From NCBI RefSeq assembly GCF_008080435.1, contig NZ_VRKN01000004.1:401721-465720 (forward strand): a DNA stretch of 64,000 nucleotides. The letters are read 5' to 3'. The DNA is from Enterobacter asburiae (lineage in GTDB: Bacteria > Pseudomonadota > Gammaproteobacteria > Enterobacterales > Enterobacteriaceae). A model generated the notes under the pieces. That model did not search any database. It saw only the letters and a list, made by a program, of their open reading frames with translations, and had not been told where the DNA came from. Below are positions 12,375 to 21,014 of the stretch, one piece after another; position 1 is the stretch's first letter; each line of letters starts with the position of its first letter. The position numbers were made by a program, and so were the translations under genes.

Positions 12375-12959
12375 ATGCCAAATCTCGTCCTTGCTTCCAC
12401 GTCTCCCTACCGCCGAATGCTGCTGGAAAAGCTCGGGATCCCGTTTGAATGCGCCGCGCCAGAGGTTGATGAGACGCCACAGCCGGGCGAATCACCGCGT
12501 CATCTGGTGACGCGTCTTGCTAAGGAGAAAGCGCAGTCGCTGGCCGCACGCTATCCTTCGCATTTGATTATAGGCTCCGATCAGGTTTGCGTGCTGGACG
12601 GCGAAATCACCGGCAAGCCCCATACGGAGGAGAACGCCTGCCAGCAGCTTCTGCGTGCGCGAGGCACTATCGTGACCTTTTATACGGGCCTGGCGCTCTA
12701 TAACTCCGCCACTGGTCATCTGCAAACCGAATGCGAGCCGTTCGACGTACACTTCCGCCATCTCAGCGAGCAAGAGATTATGGATTATGTGCGTCGGGAA
12801 CGTCCGCTGAACTGCGCAGGAAGCTTTAAAAGTGAAGGATTGGGGATTGCGCTGTTCGACAAGCTGGACGGTCGCGATCCCAACACGCTGGTGGGGTTAC
12901 CGCTGATTGCCTTGTGTCAGATGTTAAGGCGAGAAGAGTGTAATCCGCTGACCATGTGA
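12375..12959 (+). CDS. yceF: Maf-like nucleotide pyrophosphatase YceF
   Basis: 194-residue Maf/HAM1-type hydrolase. The E. coli homologue prefers 7-methyl-GTP and is thought to clean up modified nucleotides. The N-terminal [19 protein letters not shown], and the [15 protein letters not shown] segment with the catalytic Asp are present. It is transcribed away from yceD and towards rluC, with a repeat hairpin in the gap. Confidence 0.95.
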   Translation: MPNLVLASTSPYRRMLLEKLGIPFECAAPEVDETPQPGESPRHLVTRLAKEKAQSLAARYPSHLIIGSDQVCVLDGEITGKPHTEENACQQLLRARGTIVTFYTGLALYNSATGHLQTECEPFDVHFRHLSEQEIMDYVRRERPLNCAGSFKSEGLGIALFDKLDGRDPNTLVGLPLIALCQMLRREECNPLTM

Positions 12960-12977
12960 CTGGAACATTGCGGCCTG

Positions 12978-13016
12978 ATGCCCTCACCCCGGCCCTCTCC
13001 CACAGGGAGAGGGAGG
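12978..13016. repeat. Dispersed palindromic repeat between yceF and rluC
   Basis: CCCTCACCCCGGCCCTCTCC followed by a stem CCCTCTCCC / GGGAGAGGG with loop ACA. I know this GC-rich motif as a common dispersed intergenic repeat in Enterobacter and other gamma-proteobacteria. It sits between the converging yceF and rluC genes and may act as a two-way transcript end. Confidence 0.6.
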
Positions 13017-13025
13017 AAGGCAAAA

Positions 13026-13973
13026 TCAGCCGCGCAGAACCTTAAGACAGCGTTTCAACTGCTCATCCAGCGGCGCTTCAATACGGATGACTTCCCCCGT
13101 ATTAGGATGGGTAAACTTCAGCGCTGCCGCATGCAGGAACAGACGCGACAGTCCCGTTCCCGCCAGTTGCTTATCAAACTCGCGGTCGCCATAGCGGTCA
13201 TCAAAGGCGATTGGGTGCCCTGCAAACTGGGTATGCACACGGATCTGGTGGGTACGGCCCGTCACCGGGCTGCAGCGTACCAGCGTGGCAAATTCGTAGC
13301 GTTCTTCCACTTTAAAGCGCGTCTCAGAGGGTTTCCCTTCCTGGTTCACGCGGACAATGCGCTCGCCGCTCTGCAAAATATTTTTCAGCAGCGGCGCCTG
13401 CACCACTTTTACATGAGACTGCCACTGACCGCGAACCAGCGCCAGGTAGTCTTTCTGCATCCCTTTTTCACGCAGCTGTTCATGCAGAGAACGCAGCGCA
13501 GAACGCTTTTTCGCCACCAGCAGTACGCCAGAGGTGTCACGGTCAAGACGATGCACCAGTTCAAGAAAACGCGCTTCCGGGCGCAGGGCACGCAGCCCTT
13601 CAATCACGCCGAAGCTCAGACCGCTACCGCCATGGACAGCCGTTCCTGAAGGCTTATTCAGCACCAGAATGTGGTCATCTTCGTAAAGGATCACATCGCT
13701 CAGGGCCGCCACTTTCTGTAGCTTCGGTGAAACGGTCTCTTCTTCACGTTCCGCAACGCGCACCGGCGGAATACGCACTTCATCACCCGCCTCGAGTTTG
13801 TACTCGGGCTTCACGCGTTTTTTGTTAACCCGCACCTCGCCCTTACGCAGGATGCGGTAAATCATGCTCTTTGGCACCCCTTTCAACTGGGTGCGCAAAA
13901 AGTTATCGATACGTTGCCCCGCGTCATCTTCGGCGATGGCAACCATTTTTACGGCTGGAGTCTCTGTTTTCAT
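13026..13973 (-). CDS. rluC: 23S rRNA pseudouridine synthase C
   Basis: Makes pseudouridine at 23S rRNA positions 955, 2504 and 2580 (E. coli numbering). It has 315 residues. An S4-type RNA-binding domain (about residues 18-80) is followed by the RluA catalytic domain with Asp144 in ELVHRLDRDTSG. It is transcribed divergently from rne; the region between them is 572 bases. Confidence 0.97.
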   Translation of the reverse strand: MKTETPAVKMVAIAEDDAGQRIDNFLRTQLKGVPKSMIYRILRKGEVRVNKKRVKPEYKLEAGDEVRIPPVRVAEREEETVSPKLQKVAALSDVILYEDDHILVLNKPSGTAVHGGSGLSFGVIEGLRALRPEARFLELVHRLDRDTSGVLLVAKKRSALRSLHEQLREKGMQKDYLALVRGQWQSHVKVVQAPLLKNILQSGERIVRVNQEGKPSETRFKVEERYEFATLVRCSPVTGRTHQIRVHTQFAGHPIAFDDRYGDREFDKQLAGTGLSRLFLHAAALKFTHPNTGEVIRIEAPLDEQLKRCLKVLRG

Positions 13974-14545
13974 GGTTGGCGATTCTAAATATCGTCAGCC
14001 ATTAGCGCCACTCATTTTTCTATGCTTATATTTACTTTTACCCGGCCAGCTCCTCGTTTCGCGCAACCGATTTGGTGGTTATTAAGCCAATCGCCATTCT
14101 GAAGTGAAGAAACTGTGAGTAACCGGGTGATAATTGGTAAAAGTCATCTTGCTATAACCCGGCGAGCAGTGGAATAATGAGGCTGTTTTCCGTGTTAAAT
14201 CCTGGTTAAGTAAGGATGTTGACGGAATGACCAATTTTGTCTGACCGATCATCCACGCAGCAATGGCGTAAGACGTATTGATCTTTCAGGCAGTTAGCGG
14301 GCTGCGGGTTGCAGTACTTCCCGGTATAAGGATTGTTCTCTGGAGAGTTCTACCCAGGCAATTCCCCTGATAATTGCGCTGTGTTTCCGTATGAAACACA
14401 GGCAACCGACACTCTGCGCCTCTTAAGCGAGCGACAACCGTGAGGTTGGCGACGTGAACAGACACGAGGCCATCGGTTCATACCCCGGAAAGCGTCACCT
14501 TGCCCGCAGCTTTGTCGTCAATGTAAGAATAACGAGTAAGTTACG
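13974..14545 (+). promoter_or_regulatory. rluC-rne intergenic region and rne 5' leader
   Basis: No gene is seen in these 572 bases. A possible promoter is TTGGTA with TATAAC at 14152-14157, about 390 bases before the rne ATG, close to the 361-base leader known in E. coli. The last ~130 bases (CGACAACCGTGAGGTTGGCG at about 14428-14447, GAGGCCATCGGTTCA and GTAAGAATAACGAGTAAGTTACG) match my memory of the E. coli leader. There, hairpins let RNase E bind and cut its own mRNA (autoregulation). Confidence 0.7.
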
Positions 14546-17500
14546 ATGAAAAGAATGTTAATCAACGCAACTCAGCAAGAAGAGTTGCGTGTCGCCCTTG
14601 TGGATGGGCAGCGCCTGTACGATCTGGATATCGAAAGTCCTGGACACGAACAGAAAAAAGCGAACATTTACAAAGGTAAAATCACCCGCATTGAACCAAG
14701 CCTTGAAGCTGCATTTGTCGATTACGGTGCTGAGCGTCATGGTTTCCTCCCTCTGAAAGAAATCGCCCGCGAATATTTCCCCGCAAACTACAACGCCCAT
14801 GGCCGCCCAAACATCAAAGATGTTCTGCGTGAAGGTCAGGAAGTTATTGTTCAGATTGATAAAGAAGAGCGCGGCAACAAAGGTGCCGCACTGACCACCT
14901 TTATCAGCCTGGCAGGGAGCTATCTGGTTCTGATGCCTAACAACCCGCGTGCGGGTGGCATCTCTCGCCGTATCGAAGGTGATGACCGTACCGAGCTGAA
15001 AGAAGCGCTGGCAAGCCTCGAACTGCCTGATGGCATGGGGCTTATCGTGCGTACCGCAGGCGTAGGCAAATCCGCCGAAGCCCTGCAGTGGGACCTGAGC
15101 TTCCGTCTGAAGCACTGGGAAGCCATTCAGAAAGCAGCGGAAAGCCGCCCGGCTCCGTTCCTGATCCACCAGGAAAGCAACGTTATCGTGCGTGCCTTCC
15201 GTGATTACCTGCGTCAGGACATCGGTGAGATTCTGATCGACAACCCGAAAGTGCTTGAGCTGGCGCGCCAGCACATCGCCGCGCTGGGTCGTCCGGATTT
15301 CACCAGCAAAATTAAACTGTACACCGGTGAAATCCCGCTGTTCAGCCACTATCAGATCGAATCCCAGATTGAGTCCGCCTTCCAGCGTGAAGTGCGTCTG
15401 CCATCCGGCGGTTCTATCGTTATCGATACCACTGAAGCGCTGACCGCTATCGACATCAACTCCGCGCGTGCAACACGCGGTGGCGATATCGAAGAGACCG
15501 CCTTCAACACTAACCTTGAAGCCGCTGATGAAATCGCCCGCCAGCTCCGCCTGCGCGACCTGGGTGGTCTGATTGTTATCGACTTCATCGACATGACCCC
15601 TGTTCGCCACCAGCGTGCGGTTGAAAACCGTCTGCGCGAGGCGGTGCGTCAGGATCGTGCGCGTATCCAGATTAGTCATATCTCACGCTTCGGCCTGCTG
15701 GAGATGTCCCGTCAGCGTCTGAGCCCGTCTCTTGGTGAGTCCAGCCATCACGTTTGTCCGCGCTGCTCCGGCACCGGTACCGTGCGTGATAACGAATCGC
15801 TGTCCCTCTCTATCCTGCGTCTGATTGAAGAAGAAGCGCTGAAAGAGAATACCAAAGAGGTTCACGCGATTGTTCCTGTGCCAATTGCTTCCTACCTGCT
15901 GAACGAAAAACGTGCAGCGGTAAGTGCCATTGAAACGCGTCAGGGTGGCGTTCGCTGCATCATCGTGCCAAACGATCAGATGGAAACCCCGCACTATCAC
16001 GTGCTGCGTGTCCGTAAAGGCGAAGAGACGTCCACGCTCAGCTACCTGCTGCCGAAGCTGCATGAAGAAGAGATGGCCCTGCCTTCCGATGAAGAGCCAG
16101 CCGAGCGTAAACTGCCAGAGCAGCCTGCGTTAGCGACCTTCATCATGCCTGAAGCGCCACCGGAAGCGGCCCTGGAAAAACCTGCGGCCCAACCTGCAGC
16201 GCAGAAACCAGAAGCAGCGGTAGCGAAAGCCCAGCCGGCGCAACCGGGTCTGCTGAGCCGCTTCTTTGGCGCGCTGAAGAAGATGTTTGCTGATGAAGAA
16301 GTTCAGCCAGAGCAGCCGAAAGAAGAGCCTAAAGCGGCCAAACCAGAGCGTCAGCAGGACCGCCGTAAGCGTCAGAACAACCGCCGCGATCGTAATGACC
16401 GTAGCGACCGTAATGACCGCGGTGAGCGTCGTGATAACCGTTCTGAGAATAACGAAGGCCGTGAGCAACGCGAAGACAACCGTCGCAACCGTCGCGAGAA
16501 ACAACAGCCGAATGTTGAAGATCGTGAAATTCGCCAGCAGGCGGGCGATGAGTCTGAGAAGAGCAAACCGCGTGACGACCAGCAGCCGCGCCGTGAACGC
16601 AACCGTCGCCGTAACGACGAGAAGCGTCAGGCACAGCAGGAAGTCAAAAACCTGAACCGCGAAGAGCCTGTTGAACAGCAGGACGGCGAGCAGGAAGAAC
16701 GTACTCAGGTTATGCCGCGTCGTAAGCCGCGCCAGCTTGCTCAGAAAGTACGCTTCACCTCTGAAGCTACCGAAGAATCAACCGTTGTCGCGGTTGAAAC
16801 AAGCGAGAGCGCAACCGGTACACAAGTGGCAAAAGTTGACCTGCCAGCGGTCGTTGAAAACAACGTTGAGCAGGATGATAGCGGTGAAAACCGTGATAAC
16901 GCCGGTATGCCGCGCCGTTCACGTCGTTCTCCACGTCATCTGCGCGTCAGCGGTCAGCGTCGTCGTCGCTATCGTGACGAGCGTTACCCGACTCAGTCAC
17001 CAATGCCACTGACCATTGCCTGTGCTTCACCAGAAATGGCGTCAGGTAAAGTCTGGATCCGCTACCCGGTTGCTCGCCCGGAGCAGGTTGTTGAAGAACA
17101 GCCTGTAACCGAAGAGGTGATTGCACCCGCAGCTGCGGTAGAAGACGTCGTGACTGAAGCAGCAACCGTGGTTGAACCTCAGGTTGTTGAAACTGAAGCA
17201 CCTCACGCAGTGGAAGTTGAAACCACCCATCCAGAAGTGATTGCCGCGCCGGTTGATGCCGCACCGCAGCTTATTGCCGAAGAAGATGCCGTGGTGGCAG
17301 AGGAAGTGGCTGAAGAGGCTGTACCTGTAGCCGCAGTGGAAGACACCGCTGAAGACACCGCTGAAGCCATCGTCGAAACTACCACTGAAGAAGTCGTTCA
17401 GGACGTTGAGATTCAGGTTGAACCGGTTGTTGAAGAAACGAAAGCGCCTGAAGTGAAGCCAGCGCCGGTTGTTTCTGCGCCAGCCGCTGCCCACGTGGCG

Positions 17501-17668
17501 ACAGCGCCTATGACGCGCGCTCCGGCGCCGGATTACGTGCCTGAAGCACCACGTCAAAGTGACTGGGTACGCCCGGAGTTCAACTTCGAAGGTAAAGGCG
17601 CTGCAGGCGGCCACAGTGCAACGCATCAGGCGACTGCACCGGCAACGCGTCCGCAGTCTGTCGAATAA
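14546..17668 (+). CDS. rne: Ribonuclease E
   Basis: Essential endoribonuclease and scaffold of the RNA degradosome. It has 1040 residues against 1061 in E. coli. The catalytic half is strongly conserved: S1 domain (about 37-120), metal ligands Asp303 and Asp346, and the zinc-link Cys404/Cys407 in CPRCSG. The C-terminal half has the membrane helix [13 protein letters not shown] (about residue 570), a first Arg/Asp/Asn-rich RNA-binding tract, and a second Arg-rich tract with RhlB- and enolase-type segments (about 790-840). A long Val/Glu/Ala low-complexity stretch follows, then a PNPase-type tail ending RPQSVE. It is autoregulated through its leader and has a strong terminator after the stop. 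Confidence 0.98.
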   Translation: MKRMLINATQQEELRVALVDGQRLYDLDIESPGHEQKKANIYKGKITRIEPSLEAAFVDYGAERHGFLPLKEIAREYFPANYNAHGRPNIKDVLREGQEVIVQIDKEERGNKGAALTTFISLAGSYLVLMPNNPRAGGISRRIEGDDRTELKEALASLELPDGMGLIVRTAGVGKSAEALQWDLSFRLKHWEAIQKAAESRPAPFLIHQESNVIVRAFRDYLRQDIGEILIDNPKVLELARQHIAALGRPDFTSKIKLYTGEIPLFSHYQIESQIESAFQREVRLPSGGSIVIDTTEALTAIDINSARATRGGDIEETAFNTNLEAADEIARQLRLRDLGGLIVIDFIDMTPVRHQRAVENRLREAVRQDRARIQISHISRFGLLEMSRQRLSPSLGESSHHVCPRCSGTGTVRDNESLSLSILRLIEEEALKENTKEVHAIVPVPIASYLLNEKRAAVSAIETRQGGVRCIIVPNDQMETPHYHVLRVRKGEETSTLSYLLPKLHEEEMALPSDEEPAERKLPEQPALATFIMPEAPPEAALEKPAAQPAAQKPEAAVAKAQPAQPGLLSRFFGALKKMFADEEVQPEQPKEEPKAAKPERQQDRRKRQNNRRDRNDRSDRNDRGERRDNRSENNEGREQREDNRRNRREKQQPNVEDREIRQQAGDESEKSKPRDDQQPRRERNRRRNDEKRQAQQEVKNLNREEPVEQQDGEQEERTQVMPRRKPRQLAQKVRFTSEATEESTVVAVETSESATGTQVAKVDLPAVVENNVEQDDSGENRDNAGMPRRSRRSPRHLRVSGQRRRRYRDERYPTQSPMPLTIACASPEMASGKVWIRYPVARPEQVVEEQPVTEEVIAPAAAVEDVVTEAATVVEPQVVETEAPHAVEVETTHPEVIAAPVDAAPQLIAEEDAVVAEEVAEEAVPVAAVEDTAEDTAEAIVETTTEEVVQDVEIQVEPVVEETKAPEVKPAPVVSAPAAAHVATAPMTRAPAPDYVPEAPRQSDWVRPEFNFEGKGAAGGHSATHQATAPATRPQSVE

Positions 17669-17680
17669 CGACACTGAAAG

Positions 17681-17710
17681 TAAAAAGCCGACCTTCGGGT
17701 CGGCTTTTTT
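17681..17710. terminator. Terminator of rne, usable in both directions
   Basis: AAAAAGCCGACC / GGTCGGCTTTTTT with loop TTCG, 12 bases past the rne stop. The final T-run overlaps the stop codon of the converging LysR gene at 17709-17711. Confidence 0.9.
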
Positions 17711-18647
17711 ATGGCTGCTGTACGGGCTTTCTCATCCCGGTGACCTCCGGCATTACCTGCCGCATCAACTCCAGAAAACGCCGCAAGCGTGCCGGATAAT
17801 AACGGGACCAGGGATAAACCAGATGCACCGGTAACGCCGCTGGCTGCCACTCTGGCAGCAAATGTACCAGTCGCCCTTCCCGAATATCATCCTGTACCGT
17901 CCAGCTGGATACCACCGCCACGCCAAGGCCAGTGAGCGCCGTATTGCGTGCGACATACAGGCTATCCGTGCTGAGGCGTGGGGTAATTGCCACTCGCGCA
18001 GTGGCAGGTGTTGCATCGTGAAAAAGCTCCACATGGCGCTGATAGAAAGAGCTGATAGCTATCCACGGAAACTGTTGCAAATCCTCCGGCGTGGTAACCG
18101 TTGGAAAACGGGCCAGCAGTGCCGGGGAAGCCACTACCGAGCGCGGCACTTCAGCCAGCAGCACGGATACGGTCGCCGGATCGACTTCCACTCCCACCCG
18201 AATAGCACAGTCAAGGTTGTCGCCGAGGAAGTCCGCCGACCGATCGTTGAGCATCCACTCAATCGAAAGCTGCGGATAGCGTTGCAAAAATTCGGTTACT
18301 GGTTTCAGAAGCTGATCCTGACCAAACGCGTGGGGTGCCCGCACCCGCAGCACGCCTACGGGCTCATCTTCCGTCTGCCCCACCTCATCTTCCAGCGCCA
18401 GCCAGCTGTCAATCACCCGACGGGCGTGCTGATAGCAGCGTTCGCCGTCATCCGTCAGCCGCGTCGTATGGGTTGTGCGCAATATCAGGCGCACGCCCAG
18501 CATGGTCTCCAGCGACTGTAACCGTCTGCTCACCGTGGCCTGGGTTGTGGCCAGCTGCCGTGCCGCTGCGGAGAGGGAACCCGCCTCTACTATCCGGACA
18601 AACGTCCGCATTAACTCCACCCTGTCTATACGCTCAGCTCTTTTCAT
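17709..18647 (-). CDS. LysR-family transcriptional regulator, divergent from an MFS pump
   Basis: 312-residue LysR protein. The winged helix lies at about residues 6-65 (TFVRIVEAGSLSAAARQLATTQATVSRRLQSLE), followed by the effector-binding domain. I chose MKRAERIDRVEL at 18647; a start at 18689 would run across the 18658-18678 palindrome. It probably controls the divergent MFS transporter at 18757. This gene pair is not part of the E. coli rne-flgL junction as I know it. The effector is unknown. Confidence 0.88.
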   Translation of the reverse strand: MKRAERIDRVELMRTFVRIVEAGSLSAAARQLATTQATVSRRLQSLETMLGVRLILRTTHTTRLTDDGERCYQHARRVIDSWLALEDEVGQTEDEPVGVLRVRAPHAFGQDQLLKPVTEFLQRYPQLSIEWMLNDRSADFLGDNLDCAIRVGVEVDPATVSVLLAEVPRSVVASPALLARFPTVTTPEDLQQFPWIAISSFYQRHVELFHDATPATARVAITPRLSTDSLYVARNTALTGLGVAVVSSWTVQDDIREGRLVHLLPEWQPAALPVHLVYPWSRYYPARLRRFLELMRQVMPEVTGMRKPVQQP

Positions 18648-18657
18648 CGTATTTTCA

Positions 18658-18678
18658 CTTATACGTTCAACGTATAAG
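18658..18678. promoter_or_regulatory. Perfect palindrome, likely LysR operator
   Basis: CTTATACGTT, one base (C), AACGTATAAG: two perfect 10-base arms containing a T-N11-A core. It lies 11 bases before the LysR ATG and 79 bases before the MFS ATG. The position and shape fit an autoregulatory LysR site; binding is inferred. Confidence 0.65.
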
Positions 18679-18756
18679 CGTTTTACCACCGGGCCTGCTA
18701 CCGTCGCAAGGCGTACTGATAAAAAATAGCCTCACACGACGAATGAGGAACATCTT

Positions 18757-19971
18757 ATGAACACAACAACCGCCGCCCATGCCGTGAGCCGCTGGGTAAT
18801 CTTAATGCTGGCGATAGGTGCAGGTTTCAGCGTGGCATCTATCTATTATGCTCAGCCTCTGCTGCCGCTGATGGGCGCAGACCTTCATCTGAGTATCGAA
18901 GGAATGGGCATGGTCCCGACGCTCACCCAGGCGGGTTATGCCCTGGGGATCCTGTTCCTGTTACCGCTCGGCGATCGCCACGACCGCAGGACGTTAATCC
19001 TGATAAAGAGTGCGGCGCTGGCGCTGTTTCTTCTCGGCTGTAGCCTGACCGGGCAGATCCATTCTCTGCTGCTGGCTAGCCTGCTCATCGGCATGGCCGC
19101 CACCATGGCACAGGATATCGTCCCTGCCGCAGCCATTCTTGCGCCGGAAGGTAAACAGGGGAAAACCGTGGGCACGGTAATGACCGGGCTGCTGATGGGT
19201 ATCTTATTATCAAGAACCGTGAGCGGCGTGGTGGGCGAAGCGTTTGGCTGGCGCGTCATGTACCAGCTGGCGGCGGCGAGCATTGCGTTCATCGGGGTAA
19301 TGATGTGGTTTGTGCTTCCCCGTTTTGCCATTCACTCCACGCTGAGCTACCCCGCGCTGATGCGCTCAATGGAACATCTGTGGCGTCGTTATCCGGCGCT
19401 GCGCCGTGCGGCGCTGGCTCAGGGTTTTCTGTCGATTGCCTTTAGCGCCTTCTGGTCTACACTTGCGGTTATGCTGCTGGAACGCTATCACCTCGGGAGT
19501 GCCGTCGCGGGTGGTTTTGGTATTGCAGGTGCCGCCGGTGCGTTAGCTGCCCCGCTGGCAGGGGGTCTGGCGGACAAACTGGGCGCAGGAAAAGTCACGC
19601 AGCTTGGTGCAGTCCTTGTGACCGTCTCATTCGCCCTGATGTTCCTGATGCCCGCGTTGGGCGTTCATGGACAGCTGATGCTGATCGCCGTCTCTGCCGT
19701 CGGGTTCGACCTGGGTCTGCAGTCCAGCCTGGTCGCTCACCAGAACCTGGTATACAGCCTTGAACCGCAGGCGCGTGGTCGCCTCAACGCCCTGCTCTTT
19801 ACGGTGGTCTTTATCGGGATGGCGCTGGGTTCCGCGTTAGGCAGCAATATCTACTCGCTGGCTGGCTGGACGGGTGTGGTCGCGCTGGCGACAGTCTGTG
19901 GTGCCATTGCACTGGCAATCCGTCTGATAGAAAGCGCACGAGTCGCCTCCGTACCGGCGGAAGTTGCATAA
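18757..19971 (+). CDS. MFS transporter (drug:H+ antiporter-like)
   Basis: 404-residue inner-membrane protein with about 12 hydrophobic segments. The family loop motif appears as LGDRHDRRTL (about residues 72-81) after TM2, and motif C-like glycine stretches follow. It resembles DHA1-type efflux proteins (AraJ/YnfM-like), so export of a small compound is likely, but the substrate cannot be read from the sequence. It is divergent from a LysR gene and convergent with flgL, with a terminator between. Confidence 0.85.
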   Translation: MNTTTAAHAVSRWVILMLAIGAGFSVASIYYAQPLLPLMGADLHLSIEGMGMVPTLTQAGYALGILFLLPLGDRHDRRTLILIKSAALALFLLGCSLTGQIHSLLLASLLIGMAATMAQDIVPAAAILAPEGKQGKTVGTVMTGLLMGILLSRTVSGVVGEAFGWRVMYQLAAASIAFIGVMMWFVLPRFAIHSTLSYPALMRSMEHLWRRYPALRRAALAQGFLSIAFSAFWSTLAVMLLERYHLGSAVAGGFGIAGAAGALAAPLAGGLADKLGAGKVTQLGAVLVTVSFALMFLMPALGVHGQLMLIAVSAVGFDLGLQSSLVAHQNLVYSLEPQARGRLNALLFTVVFIGMALGSALGSNIYSLAGWTGVVALATVCGAIALAIRLIESARVASVPAEVA

Positions 19972-20001
19972 AAAAAATGCCCAATCCAGACGGATTGGGC
20001 A
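19970..20001. terminator. Terminator of the flgKL transcript
   Basis: A perfect 10-bp stem TGCCCAATCC / GGATTGGGCA with loop AGAC. On the minus strand it is followed by eight T residues, so it ends flgL transcripts; it also sits just behind the MFS stop. Confidence 0.88.
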
Positions 20002-20046
20002 GTAAAACATGCCCAGTTTCAAGACATGTTCTAAGAGGTCAAGATG

Positions 20047-21000
20047 TTATTTGTTCAGCTGGAACAGAGACATGCCCTGCATATCGCTAAACGCTTTATA
20101 AGACGCCTGCAAGGCCGCCTGCTGCATGGTGTAAGAGGAAATCGCTTCGTTCCAGTCAACATCCACCAGATCACTCATCTGTTTGGTCTGACCCAGCGCG
20201 CGGTCATCACCCAGCGTATCGAGTTTTTCCAGCTCGTTCATCTTGGTTCCTACATCCGCAACGACCGTCAGGACATTGTTCTGGGAATTTTTGATGCCGA
20301 TTTGCGCATTGGTAATCACCAGGTTTTGCGCCGTTGCGGCAGCCGGATCGTTTTCAATCGGTGTCTTCAGCGACGCAATGGCAGAATCCAGGATTTTGAA
20401 CATGTTGGTCTGGCCATATCCACCACCCGGCAGCTGTTCTGCATTACTGGTAATGCTTTCAAAAATTTGCTGTCCGGTATGGCTAATAGTCATATTTCGC
20501 GCCGTATCAACCTGCTGCGTGATGGCCTCTGCGCCGCCGTTATAATCCCCGGTCACGGCATCAAACGGTGCGCTCTCGGTTTTGTATCCCGCAAAGATAA
20601 AGCGACCATTACCATCCGTCGTGTTGGCCAGGTTCATAAGCTGATCGCGGATCCCCTGAATATCGGTCGCCAGAGAAAGACGGTCGTCATCGCTTAATGT
20701 GCCGTTCGACGCGTAAACTAACTTCTCGCGCACGCTTGAGATTGCGGTGTTCACCTGGGTTAACACGTTATCTTCCAGCGAGACCTTCTGTGTTGCAAAG
20801 GTACGCGCGAGTGCAAACTGACTGTTTTGCGACTGAGATTGCGACAGAACGATGGCCTGCGACGCGGCGATAGGATCGTCCGAAGGACGATTGACGCGCT
20901 TACCGGTGGACATCTGCTCACCGTAGCTCAGCCATCTGCTCTGGGAATCGGTGATCCCACGCATGTTCTGCTCATACATCATCTGGGTGCTAATACGCAT
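20047..21000 (-). CDS. flgL: Flagellar hook-filament junction protein 3
   Basis: 317-residue secreted junction protein (HAP3) placed between FlgK and the flagellin filament. Flagellin-like N-terminal (MRISTQMMYEQNMRGITDSQ) and C-terminal coiled-coil regions polymerise in the hollow fibre. It has no cleaved signal because it is exported by the flagellar type III system. It lies 14 bases after flgK and shares its sigma-28 and upstream promoters. Confidence 0.97.
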   Translation of the reverse strand: MRISTQMMYEQNMRGITDSQSRWLSYGEQMSTGKRVNRPSDDPIAASQAIVLSQSQSQNSQFALARTFATQKVSLEDNVLTQVNTAISSVREKLVYASNGTLSDDDRLSLATDIQGIRDQLMNLANTTDGNGRFIFAGYKTESAPFDAVTGDYNGGAEAITQQVDTARNMTISHTGQQIFESITSNAEQLPGGGYGQTNMFKILDSAIASLKTPIENDPAAATAQNLVITNAQIGIKNSQNNVLTVVADVGTKMNELEKLDTLGDDRALGQTKQMSDLVDVDWNEAISSYTMQQAALQASYKAFSDMQGMSLFQLNK

Positions 21001-21014
21001 TGTTCACCTCAACC

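Noticed and set aside
14558..15679. 373-codon open frame on the minus strand inside rne
   Set aside because: It lies fully antisense to the most conserved part of RNase E, has no family resemblance, and is a by-product of rne codon use.
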